From Arenicola marina (taxonomy: Eukaryota; Annelida; Polychaeta; Arenicolidae): 64,000 nt of DNA. The notes below the pieces were generated by a model that ran no database searches, was not told where the DNA came from, and was given only the letters and a program-made list of their open reading frames with translations. A program made the translations under genes and the position numbers. The stretch lies in the NCBI GenBank assembly GCA_964019135.1, contig OZ025257.1, positions 14,225,971-14,289,970 of the forward strand, written 5' to 3'. How positions within the stretch are numbered: position 1 is the first letter of the stretch; every line of letters starts with the position of its first letter. Shown here in pieces: positions 54,901-64,000 of this stretch.

Positions 54901-57900
54901 CCTGTGACCTGGCCCTGTGGCACAGCCCTGGCCCTCTGGCACAGCCCTGGCCCTGTGGCGCAGCCCTGGCCCTGTGGCACAGCCCTGGCCCTGTGGCACA
55001 GCCCTGGCTCTATGGCCTGATCCTGTGGCACAGCCCTGGCCCTGTGACCTGGCCCTGTGGCACAGCCCTGGCCCTCTGGCACAGCCCTGGCCCTGTAGCA
55101 CATCCCTGGCCCTATGGCCTGATCCTGTGGCCCAGCCCTGGCCCTGTGACGGAGTCCTAGCCCTTTACCGTGGCACAGCCGTGACCCTGTGGCCTGGTCC
55201 TGTGACACATCCCTGGCCCTGTGGCGCAGCCCTGGCCCTATGGCCTGATCCTGTGGCCCAGCTCTGGCCCTGTGACGGAGTCCTAGCCCTGCCCCGTGGC
55301 ACAGCCCTGGCCCTGTGACCTGGCCCTGTGGCACAGCCCTGGCCCTCTGGCACAGCCCTGGCCCTGTGGCGCAACCCTGGCCCTGTGGCACAGCCCTGGC
55401 CCCGTGGCGCAGCCCTGGCCCTGTGCCACAGCCCTGACCCTTTGGCGCTGCCCTGGCCCTATGGCCTGATCCTGTGGCACAGCCCTGGCCCTGTGACGGT
55501 GTCCTAGCCCTGCCCCGTGGCACAGCCGTGACCCTGTGGCTTGGCCCTGTGGCACATCCCTGGCCCTGTGGCGCAGCCCTGGCCCTATGGCCTGATCCTG
55601 TGGCACAGCTAGCCCTGGTCCTGTGACGCAGCCCTGGCCCTGTGCCACAGCCCTGGCCCTGTGCCACAGCCCTGGCCCTGTGGCGCAGCCCTGGCCCTGT
55701 GGCACATCCCTGGCCATGTTGCGCAGCCCTGGCCCTGTGACCCAGCCCTGGCCCTATGGCCTGATCCTGTGGCACAGCCCTGGCCCTGTGACGCAGCCCT
55801 GGCCCTGTGCCACAGCCCTGGCCCTGTGGCACAGCCCTGGCCCTGTGGCGCAGCCCTGGCCCTGTGGCAAATCCCTGGCCCTGTGGCGCAGTCCTGTTCC
55901 TGTGCCACAGCCCTGGCCCTGTGGCACAGCCCTGGCCCTGTGGCACAGCTCTGGCCCTGTGGCACAGCCCTGGCCCTGTGGCGCAGCCCTGGCCCTCTGC
56001 CGCAGCCCTGTTCCTGTGCCACAGCCCTGGCCCTTTGACGCAGCCCTGGCCCTATGGCCTGATCCTGTGGCACAGCCCTGGCCCTGTGACGGAGTCCTAG
56101 CCCTTTCCCGTGGCACAGCCATGACCCTGTGGCACACATGTCGTCACCAACGCCGAACGACCCTGAAGCTCCACTCTCATTAGAGTCATGTATATATTAC
56201 TACACACGTCCAATATGGCTGCGACGAATTGATCAAAGTGTCTCGGATTATTACCACGTGTTATTACGTTACTGCCGCTCATTGATCTCAAGACGCGGCC
56301 ATATTAATTACCAGAAGCAGCGGCTTGTTTTCTTATATAAGGACGTGTGCCGTATACATTAAGGAAAAGAGGCAGGGTGAGAGAGAGAGGGGCGCATACA
56401 TACTGTATAAAGAGACGAGGGAGAGCGAGAGAGAATGAGATAAATAAAGACAAAACCAGAGGGTGTCGTCAGAGAGAGAATACAGAGAAAAAATTGAGGG
56501 AATGAGAAAGAATGCAGAGGAAGGGAGGGAAGTAAAAGAGAAAACACGGCAGGTCGGGATGGAGGGGTGTTGGGGGGGGGGGGGGTGGGGGTGGAGGGGA
56601 GACATCATGGTAAGACAGAATGACGGGAGTGAAAGAAGATAGTAAATAAGTCGCGCTGAGTCCATATTAATATCGGGTGACCCTGGCTGGAGAACGGTCC
56701 CCGTCCTTCACCGTGCGACTGCCCACATGTGTGATTTATATCAGACCACATGATGAGGATCATGTGTTTGCTGCCGCCATGCAATACCATGTAGGTGGTA
56801 CCACTAACCCCCCCCCCCCCGTCACCCCTACCCACCCCTTCCCTCACCCATCACTTTTTAGTTACCGCCAGTCAAAAGGTAAGTTTACACACGCCAGGGC
56901 TGTCCAATCTTCTTGTCGCATGCAGACGAAATGTCATGATGACTCTGGAAATAAGGAGAGATAATTACAAAGGACGGCGCCATTATGACGTCAGAGCACG
57001 TGCACCATCTCCATGGGGACCTTGAGGTTCTTGTCGACGGACTCTCCAGGGTTCACAATGCGGTCGCTAAGCTATAGTGTCCAGCCGTAATGAAGTCCCC
57101 TCGGCTTCTTGACCCTAATGTCACTAATAAAATAATTGATGAGCTGAAACCTAAGGCTAGTTCTGGGCATGATGACATGTCAATGAAAATGCTGAAACTA
57201 TTAAAAGTAGATTTAAGTAAGCCAATTACCCACATCATTAACCAATCAATTTCTACTGGTATATTGGCAGAGGGCGTTAAGCTTGCGCCATAGTCCCTCT
57301 GCCCCACGTCAAATTTAACCATCAGAATTATCCTTCATACGCGAAAATTGAAATGAATGTAATCGAAGATAAATTCGCAGTTTGGCATCAAATACACCTC
57401 TGTTTAGTATTTACTGTGCCACTGGTACCATTCCTGACTAATGCATTTGAGTTTGATTAATTTGAGGCCATGTTACTTCCGAACTATATTTTCGAGTGCG
57501 GTCATGGTCAGGGGCGTGAAACGTTTAGAACTTTGACCCCATTTTATTTTGAAGTAATTTTTTTCTTAACTCTTCCTTTGTGACCATTCGACAACAGAAT
57601 GTCTATATATTTTCTAATTCTGCATCGAAAATTCAATATTCAATCTAAAAAATTCTCTAAAACCATTCGTGACCCCAGGATCGTTGGGGTCAACCGTGAG
57701 GTTGGCGGTGACGTGGGGCAGAGGTGATGTGAGGAACGAGCGCCCTCTGCTGGCAGAGTGGGCACCGCCCCTGTGAGGATAGTCGTAGCATGGCCCTGTA
57801 GGGCGTTAACGGCTGAGAGAATGGAAGTGCCTTCTTACCATCAGCCCGCAGCGGCTTCAGCGTGTGTCTGAGCTCTCTGTGTCTGAGTACCCATGCCGCC

Positions 57901-59781
57901 CCTCCTCTCTCCGCACCCCCCCCCCCTCTCCCTCCACCCCTCTACGCAACCTCTACCCCTCTGCGCAACCCCCGACCCCCGCTGCTCCACGCAGCCCCCT
58001 CCCTCCACCATCCCACACGTTTCTTTTCCATCGTCGATGACGACGATTCCACCCATGCGTTTCCTGCGCAATAGTAGTTGCGAAATAGTTTTGTTCTCCA
58101 ACCGACCAACCATCCTGTTATGTTGGTTTCTTCAAGAGAAGGTATTCGCATTACCCACCATTTGCAGTAAATGCCGTTCTTACCTTCTTTTCAAGATGAT
58201 ATGAAGGTACTATTAGTTCTTTCAGTGCAAAGGGTTTACCGTGATGCAATTATGCAACCCTTTATCACATTGTCCTGGTTTTTTTTATACCTCTAATGGT
58301 CCTTACTGTTGACACAAGTTGCACAAACACTAACTAATATATGGTTCTTCTATGTTAGAACAAACCATGTTTTATCTCTCGTAATACTCATGCTTGAAAT
58401 TAATCATCCATAATATCAACGTCGTGCTCAAACTCCCCATATAAGATGGATCTTCATTAATATGTCTTCCCTAACCATCCCATGCTGAATAAAACCATCC
58501 ATGGCCGTTCATCATCTAAAGCCTATTCTATTTTTATCGTTCGTGTCCCACTCCTGACGTCTCTCTCGGTCTCTCGTGGTTTGATGCCAGTCACATGACA
58601 GTCATGTGACTTCCCAAACCATCGTTATGAATTGTGTAGCAGGTGCACTTCACACATCTGTGTTTTAGATTGATGACGGTTTTCTATGTTCTAACAACAC
58701 ATGGGTTTATGTCGCTCATCTGGCAACCGGTCCAGGTCATTGTGGTCAGTGTACGATAGATTTCTCCGGCTGTCGAATGCTTGAAGTGAGTTGAAATTAC
58801 CGATGTATTGATTGCTATCGTCCTTCGCAACATAATACCTCTTCTGTTCCTTTTGAATGTCAATACCTGTTGGCTGAGTGTCATGTGCTATCTCGTCTAG
58901 ATCCCGTTGATGGGGTGCGGTCAATAGTCAAGAAACAACAAAACCATGTTAGTTGCCAATACTAATCCAATGCTGAAATGTAGGCCAATATTACCATTAG
59001 TCAAGCATTAGCAAAGCTCTAAGGCCAGCCTGGTGGTGGTGTTGTTGCTTGGCTATTTATTGACTCGATCATAAGGTATTGAAATCCAAAGTGGAGAGAA
59101 GAGATATTATGTAAACCGTGACTCTGTTCTAGCTTCTACGATTTTGCCAAATAAATGTTTAAAGCCATTAATATGGTCAGAAGTCGTCTAAATCAATAAC
59201 TATTTGCGTCGTAGCTAAATATTTGCTATACTAATAATTTGCTATCGGTGATAATGGTGGCCTGACCAATGATAGCACTGCTTGTTTACTTGTCTCCGAT
59301 AGACGCTCTTTCTTCCTTCTCTTTGGGCGTTGAAGGCCTTTTTTGTGCGTCTATGTTACAGGGTGTATCGATGCTTTTAGAAGGATTATGTAACTCATTG
59401 CGTAAAAGAACCTCCCGCGCTGGCTATTTTCGAGTTTAGCCGTCGAGCAGGGAGAGCAGTTTTGAAATTGACCAATCAGAAAAAAACAGCGTTGATTGTC
59501 CGGTCCTGTGGCTGGACGTACGGTGCCCATGGTAACACGGGGCCCATGGTAACGTCCTCTCCTGATCTTCCAGATGTGGACGAGACGGATGAGAGTGACG
59601 AGGATGCCCGTGCCGGGCGCCTGGGAGCTAAGGCGAAAGCGGGTCGGGGCCCTGGGAGGCGACCGCAGCCGGCCGCCGCCACGTCCGCGTCCGCGTTCAG
59701 CAATGCCGCGTCCGGTCGACCGCGGTCCAAGGTGGCGCCATCTGGGGAGAAGAAAGGCAACGATCGCGCGAGAAATCCTCG
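46261..59781 (+). CDS. LRRCC1: LRRCC1-like centrosomal leucine-rich repeat protein (3' part outside window)
   Basis: Confident exons: 46261-46553 (ATG at 46261), 46894-47111, 48784-48935, 49790-49966, 50470-50556 and 50883-50970, all joining in phase. Tentative: 52358-52512 and 59574-59781. The product starts MWNQEGNLDFESDELCLLDC, then has N-terminal LRRs (VLNLHCNNI, HLDLSSNQI, TLNLSCNLI, LTLSYNQVEDLSGF, HLELHGNKI) and an LRR cap (RDILQRLPRLLSLDG). The motifs NLHCNNI, LDLSSNQI, LNLSCNLI and SYNxxxDLSG follow vertebrate LRRCC1 (CLERC) as I know it. Later exons carry the region resembling its DELVPL..ATP segment and a short helix RLETLEQQMRQLL. LRRCC1 is a centrosome/centriole coiled-coil protein; the long coiled coil would be encoded beyond this window. 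The family is about 1,000 residues, so only the N-terminal third or less is present. Confidence 0.85.
47335..48335 (+). repeat. ~40-bp minisatellite in an LRRCC1-like intron
   Basis: About 24 units based on cagtcactgtgatatctgtg followed by aagtagacatgatgagaaa. Units vary from about 38 to 41 bases, and shorter ones lack GTG before ATATC. It lies wholly between the second and third coding exons. Confidence 0.92.
48350..48632 (-). mobile_element. Possible LINE 3' end
   Basis: A minus-strand frame ends LRLYICVLYHGPEAF and is followed at once by AATAAACTT and a TATA-rich tail, like CR1/L2-type LINE ends. It directly adjoins the minisatellite. Confidence 0.35.
49246..49380 (+). mobile_element. Possible tRNA-derived SINE remnant
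   Basis: Atggtctggtggttaacgc resembles box A of a tRNA; a paired cccttgtgctagaaaggg follows. Box B is not clear. Confidence 0.3.
49790..50970 (+). CDS. LRRCC1: Exons 4-6 of the LRRCC1-like gene
   Basis: Exon 49790-49966 (59 codons, phase 0 both ends) reads DVVDPLRMATPKVDAALENF then a Ser/Thr-rich stretch; it is GC-rich compared with its flanks. Exon 50470-50556 is 29 codons with a heptad-like RLETLEQQMRQLLHRSE. Exon 50883-50970 is Ser/Lys-rich and ends in phase 1 at KLKAKRG. Acceptors are attgcag and gtgttcag. Confidence 0.8.
51694..52070 (+). mobile_element. tRNA-derived SINE
   Basis: The head ggccggcctggtagctcagt contains box A (tggtagctcagtggg). A perfect box B ggttcgagccc lies at 51777-51787. 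The spacing between them is longer than in a normal tRNA (a long variable region or insert). A 280-base unrelated body follows, ending near 52070. Located in an intron of the LRRCC1-like gene. Confidence 0.75.
52358..52512 (+). CDS. Tentative seventh exon of the LRRCC1-like gene
   Basis: After acceptor ttgttgtcag the frame that fits phase 1 reads ALSIRSVRGNLGSGTG, then GRPISPAKQLSFEDATSP, stopping at TGA 52513. The Ser/Pro-rich composition is coding-like. The donor is unclear: GTAACC at 52382 would give a 24-base exon compatible with 59574. It may be an alternative C-terminus or chance. Confidence 0.35.
52540..52940 (+). repeat. Cytosine-rich minisatellite (ccagtccccca units)
   Basis: Units of about 10-11 and 21 bases (cccccaccagtc with cacgtgttccctac variants) cover 400 bases. 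Pro/Ser/His-rich frames are open on the plus strand but look like repeat artefacts. Confidence 0.85.
52975..56133 (+). repeat. 3.2-kb minisatellite of 19-bp units
   Basis: About 165 units of acagccctggccctgtggc (19 bases) with variants such as ctctatggcctgatcctgt and gtgacggagtcctagcc. Because 19 is not a multiple of three, every frame passes through the same 57-base cycle, so very long open frames exist on both strands (694 codons on the minus strand at 53862-55946). Larger blocks are duplicated within it. It lies in a probable intron of the LRRCC1-like gene. Confidence 0.96.
56340..56600 (+). repeat. Purine-rich (GA) tract and G run
   Basis: GAGAGA-type simple sequence grades into a G run at 56572-56585. 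No gene is seen. Confidence 0.7.
57090..57293 (+). mobile_element. Non-LTR reverse transcriptase fragment
   Basis: The frame reads IIDELKPKASSGHDDMSMKM, then ITHIINQSISTGILAEGVKLAP, the opening motif of the reverse-transcriptase domain (LKxxKSxGxDxI...IxNxSLxxGxFPxxxKxA) in Jockey/RTE-like LINEs. It is cut by a stop before the next motif. Confidence 0.8.
57300..59573. other. Intron or intergenic DNA
   Basis: It includes a C/T-rich low-complexity block (57880-58015) and the weak minus-strand candidate at 58684. Otherwise nothing is recognised. Confidence 0.4.
58684..58924 (-). CDS. Candidate terminal exon on the minus strand, unrecognised
   Basis: An open frame of up to 77 codons includes DLDEIAHDTQPTGIDIQKEQ, RYYVAKDDSNQYIGNF and DLDRLPDERHKPMCC before the stop. 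The polar, Tyr-containing composition resembles a cytoplasmic tail. No family is recognised and upstream exons are not found. It would be nested in an intron of the plus-strand gene. Confidence 0.28.
59574..59781 (+). CDS. Tentative later exon of the LRRCC1-like gene
   Basis: A clean acceptor (cctgatcttccag) and donor (GTGAGT) bound 208 bases, starting in phase 1 and ending in phase 2. The frame reads DVDETDESDEDARAGRLG, then a basic, Ala/Pro-rich low-complexity segment ending GNDRARNP. It lies on the same strand as the LRRCC1-like gene with no other gene between, so membership is reasonable. High GC content resembles exon 49790. Confidence 0.5.
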
Positions 59782-62700
59782 GTGAGTATTCTTCTTTGTT
59801 AACCTATGCATGGTGATGACTGGGCGGAGTCGCTGTACCGCTTTGTAGTGACTGATTCAATGTTGTGGACCATCATATGGCCTGTCACCATAGATACGTA
59901 TGACAACGGTCATTAGTTTATTAACTTTTATGGGTTAAGTAGGTCATATGCTAGTGTATGTTGGTATTGCATTATAACGTTGCAACTGTAGCATTCAAAT
60001 ATAACGGGCGGTCATTGGGTAGCATCTTGGACTATTGTCGACTGTGATCTACTAGACCAACCCAAGCAGGATAAAAGACTCCATTCCTCGTAAATGGTAG
60101 ATGATTAGACATCTTGTAATCTTTAAGTTAAGAACCCCCATCGTCGGAATAGTACCACTTAAACTACCAAAACAATCCAGTATAGCGTTCAAGCTGCAAG
60201 CTGGCGCGCTGTCCGTGCCTGAATACATTAGCGCTGGTTTATTTAATACTGGCAAAGTGGACTCCACGAAACCAGAGGTGGGAAATCTTGGACTGCTCGT
60301 ACATGGAGAAGACAGATCGAGATAATGCATTCATACTGGAATTACGTTAATTGTCTTGCCTAAACACATGTTAAGGTAAGCTACCCATAATAAGCCTCGG
60401 CGATTTTGAGCAAACCTTGGTAAGCATCGGCGGGCTGTAGCCCTGAGATTTTACGCGGTCTTAATGAAACAAAGCACGAATAAAACACAGCAAAAGAAGT
60501 GGTGACATAGCTAGAATTAATAGAGCATCCTATAATAAACTTCAACGATTTAGAAAAGACCTCAGAAAACATCGGCGGGTGTCACTGAAAGGGCGATCCC
60601 TAACTCGTTATGTCATTCACAGGGGAATTCCCAATTCGTGACGTCTTTCACAGGGTATTTCCCCGAGAATGGCTCGAATGAATCGGAAAATTCAAGAAAA
60701 AGGCATCGAGAAAACTTATAAATAGTTCAGAAAACATTCGTGTAGATCTTAATTATATCGGAGACCATTACATATAGCCAGATTTATTAACATGTGACCC
60801 CAGGGGTAAATTACTGATAAGTGGTGTGACATAAACTGCGCCAAAAAATACTTGTGAAATAACATTTTCAAGCTTCAGGGCGTGTTTCTCGGGAAATTTG
60901 CACGGCTACCTATATTTTTCTTAATTTTTATTACAAGGACGATGTTTTTAGAAGTTTTTCAAAGAGGTTTGGTGTCAAGATTTTCTTTTTGATGAAATTA
61001 TAGCCCATTTTGTGAAGTTGGTGATTTCGAATTTTGGCAAAAACTGTTCTGCATAATTGCACTTTATTATTACCATTCTGTTATTTTTTGTGGCTACTAT
61101 TTACATTTTTGAATATCATCCCTGTATTGCACTAGGTTTGAGCTTTCCAAAGAGCTATTACTGATGATAATGACTGAATATGGAGCTGAATTGTAGCAAA
61201 ATTACATATTCGTGGTAGGTATCAAGTTTTGCTCATTGTGAAATGGGGTTATACTTGGAAAATGGAGCATGTTTTTTTAACGGGACGGTAAATTATCCTA
61301 AAAATTCACCAGAAGGTGTGTAATTGGGTATACTTTCATAAAATAATCACAGAGTTCTTTTACCTTGTTATTATGGGTAGTTTACCTTCCAGCTGCAGCA
61401 ATGTTTCCCCTGCATTGTTCGTTACTCATTTTCTTCTTGTTGACATATTTTCTGACTGTGTCAATGTCTACTCTGTAGGATATAGATATTTTATCATGTT
61501 TAGGAAGTCTAAAAACGTTGCCATTTACCACACAATATACCTCCGCCGTGTGAGAAAAAACACGTGGGCTTAGCACGAAGACAAAATCTTCATGGCAAAC
61601 ATTGCTTCCATATCGTATGTTGAACGCGGATAACTTCCGGACTACATAGATAAGGACAGTTGTCGATCTAATAGCAGGCGGCGAATGCATGTCTCATAAT
61701 GAGATATTCTTGTGCAAAAAATGAGAAAATGTTCTAATCGTTTCTCGTGAATATCCCGCTGAATTGTCACTAATTTGCGTGTAATAACCCAACTGCATGG
61801 GAGTATGATTACCAGCGTCAAGGCACACGGGGTGTTGTGCTTTGTTACTTCTGTCCGCATGATGCCAACGGCGCTGTCATCCTATACAATAGGGGTAACG
61901 GAATAATCATTGTATAATCGCTGTGCACTTGGAATTTTTGAGCTTGCTCGTCGAGGGAGGGAGGGCAGTTTTGTGTAATTGATAGAGGTGTGCGGCGTGG
62001 TAATTGTTCTATCGTCGCGGCTGTCTGTCTGTAGCTGTCTTGGATGCCCCCACTTGGGAGAGCGTCCCAATACTTGTCGGGTTGGTGGAATCACGCCGGC
62101 GCAAAGGTGCCCACCAGCTAAAGTGGCGTGTCTGTATGTATAGGCCGTGCCTGAGGCAACCCGCCACGCCTCCTGGCTATTTATATGGCGTCGAATCCGA
62201 CCAAAACAGAGGGATGCTTGCCCGTTGCCGTGATGTCTGGTGCTGTCTTCGCAGCCAACACACTCATATTTGTTTTTACGATAATAATGTACGTACAATA
62301 TTTATATGTACATATTAATCTCCAACGATTTTTAACTGTTGCATATTAGCCAAGATATATGCATCTCTTGAATGTTACTATAGCCCAGCAATTGGGGCTG
62401 TGTATGTGTATGTTGTCCCGCCCCCCCCCCCCCCCCCAACCCCCCCAACCCCCCTTGCGTTGTGGATCATCAGAATTGAGCCATGTAAGCCGGTCTGGGA
62501 GAAATATCGCTCGACTTGGTTCTGCCTTATTGGCATTATGGTGATAGTTGGCAGTCATGTTACGGTATCAGAATGCTGGTCAGGAGATGAATTATCTGAC
62601 TCGCTATGGCAACATTATTCATATTTGAACATCCTCAAGAATTCTGGCCTGCTGTGTCGAGTTTCCAGACCCTGTGTATGAGCCGATGTTTGACATTTTG

Positions 62701-62884
62701 CTTCTGCCTCCTGGCAACTTTAACATGCTGTGACAATTTCTTTGACCGTTATGACATGATATTTGACCTTCTCTCTCAAGATCTGTGACCTGTTGTGACC
62801 TGTAATCTGAGCCATTACACCATATCTGTGTGCGTCGCTGGTAGGTGATGAGCCGATAACTGGCCTAGGAAATCCATCGCACCA
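59782..62884. other. Intron or intergenic DNA
   Basis: It holds two diverged copies of an ataataa...catcggcggg segment (60388-60437, 60530-60580), a C run at 62421-62437 and AT-rich DNA. No exon is recognised. Confidence 0.4.
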
Positions 62885-63062
62885 TTCTATGCGAGGTAAA
62901 GGCACGTGCTGTGCGACATAAATCACGTGGTGTGCGCCATAAAGCACGTGTTGTGCGATATAAAGGCACGTGCTGTGCCACATAAAGCACGTGTTGTGCG
63001 ACATGAAGCACGTGTTGTGCGACATAAAGCACGTGTTTTGTTTGAATGGTTGGTTGGTCTTT
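62885..63062 (+). repeat. 21-bp minisatellite rich in CACGTG, left block
   Basis: Units like ataaagcacgtgttgtgcga. Seven CACGTG palindromes occur within about 140 bases. Confidence 0.88.
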
Positions 63063-63190
63063 GGTCTATGAAGGACACTTTGGCCTACGAAGGTCACTTT
63101 GGCCTATGAACGACACTGGCTTATAAAGGTCACTTTGGCCTGTAAAGGACACTTTGGCCCGTGAAGGGCACTTTGGCCTATGAAGGTCAT
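63063..63190 (+). repeat. 19-bp minisatellite (tttggcctatgaaggacac)
   Basis: Seven units alternate between ...aaggacac and ...aaggtcac, lying between two CACGTG arrays. Confidence 0.9.
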
Positions 63191-63269
63191 CCCCAGACCA
63201 AGAGGAGGACCAAGGGTAGGACGGAGCAATAACTTCAGGCTCGAGGACCAATGTCATCATGTCCGAGAT

Positions 63270-63650
63270 AAGAACACGTGTTGTGTGAAGTAAATCATGT
63301 GTAGTGTGAAGTAAATCACGCACTTTGTTAAATAAACACGTATTGTATGAGGCAAAACACTATTACGTAAATTAAACAAGTGGACACGCGTTGTATGAGA
63401 TAAACACGTGTTGCGTGATGTAAACACGTGTTGCGTGATGTAAACACGTATTTTCTGAGATAAAAGCGTGTTACGTGATGTATGCACGTGTTGTGTGATG
63501 TAAACATGTGTTTTGTGTAAACACTTGGGTGATGCAAACACGTCTTGTGCGAGATAAAACACGCGTCGAGCGAGTTAGGAGCGCGTAAAAACGCGTATTG
63601 CGTGCGCTAAAAACATATGTTGCGTGAGCCAAAACGCGGCGTAAAAACCC
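63270..63650 (+). repeat. 20-bp minisatellite rich in CACGTG, right block
   Basis: Units like gtaaacacgtgttgcgtgat, with increasing divergence to the right. Four intact CACGTG sites and many near-matches (CACGTA, CACGCG, CATGTG) occur. Confidence 0.88.
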
Positions 63651-64000
63651 GCCTCGTGTGAGTTGGCGTTGATGAGACCTGGCCGTGTGTGGCAGCGCGC
63701 GACAGTCCCCGGTGTAGGGTCCCGCCGGGGTGGGGGCGGTGGGGAGTTGGAGGTGGGGGAGGTGGGGGGATCTTGCTTGAAGGTTCCTTCCTGCATCATC
63801 GGCCTGCAGGCGTCCATTTGGCATTATTAACATAGGTCTACGACCGCCGGCCTCCCGACCAGCGCTTGATTCCAGTCCTTCCTGCAGCGGTTATTGGCAC
63901 TCAATGCTGAGCGATGGATCGGGCGAGGAACCCTGGGAGAGTTGTGGAGGATACTCGGTGGGGGGGGGGGGGGGCGGAGTGTGGGTGGTAGGGGGTAATT
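63651..64000. other. GC-rich right edge, no gene recognised
   Basis: G-rich sequence includes a 15-base G run (63960-63974). Confidence 0.4.

Noticed and set aside
53862..55946. 694-codon minus-strand open frame (PQGQGCATGPGLCHRARA repeats)
   Set aside because: It is a property of the 19-bp minisatellite, which is open in all frames. There is no start, splice or domain evidence for a protein.
59476..59811. Minus-strand 111-codon frame
   Set aside because: It is antisense to the GC-rich plus-strand exon with good splice sites; most likely a shadow.
60052..60330. Overlapping frames of 92 (minus) and 74 (plus) codons
   Set aside because: Neither has a recognisable domain or convincing splice borders.
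61382..61860. Two overlapping minus-strand frames (102 and 72 codons)
   Set aside because: No motif and no consistent exon structure in AT-rich DNA.
62885..63650. CRISPR-like repeat array
   Set aside because: The units are directly adjacent without unique spacers and the context is eukaryotic; it is a minisatellite.
63873..63956. Possible exon after acceptor cttcctgcag (reads LLALNAERWIGRG)
   Set aside because: That frame does not fit the phase-2 end of exon 59574-59781, and the fitting frame has no recognisable content.

Overview
This window looks like a piece of an intron-rich, repeat-dense animal nuclear genome, most likely an invertebrate deuterostome such as amphioxus, a hemichordate or an echinoderm. 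The species cannot be fixed from sequence alone. The reasons are: genes split into short exons with GT/AG borders and consistent phases; two Src/Frk-type tyrosine kinases; a homologue of the centrosomal protein LRRCC1; tRNA-derived SINEs; fragments of several LINEs; a decayed Helitron of the OTU-bearing (Helentron-like) type; and many minisatellites and poly(C)/poly(G) runs. A 200-base run of N (6255-6454) marks an assembly gap.

Layout. 1-2187 (+) holds the last four exons of a cytoplasmic tyrosine kinase cut by the window edge. A second, nearly complete paralogue (SH3-SH2-kinase, nine exons in perfect phase) lies at 34188-39533 (+). The two share exons and 3' flanking DNA (1-4312 against 37586-40742), so they are head-to-tail segmental duplicates. 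Between them lie a single-pass membrane protein with an LDL-receptor class A module (14489-16210, possibly to 16414), a decayed Helitron on the minus strand (20094-25006), a 27-bp minisatellite split by a 5'-truncated LINE (10422-12570), SINEs, MITE-like elements and weak orphan ORFs. From 46261 to at least 50970 (+), and probably to 59781, runs the 5' part of an LRRCC1-like gene. Its introns hold a ~40-bp minisatellite and a 3.2-kb array of 19-bp units. The right end carries CACGTG-rich minisatellites.

How the genes relate. The two kinases are a local gene family. Both keep the residues needed for catalysis and a C-terminal tyrosine, but differ in activation-loop length, glycine loop context and tail. 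The LRR protein and the LDLa membrane protein are unrelated neighbours. Most remaining DNA is mobile-element debris and tandem repeats, with several nested insertions whose order can be read from target-site duplications.

Limits: all exon models are inferred by eye from splice consensus, phase and remembered family patterns. No database search or alignment program was run. Five-prime ends of the kinases, upstream exons of the LDLa gene and later exons of the LRRCC1-like gene are not identified with confidence.
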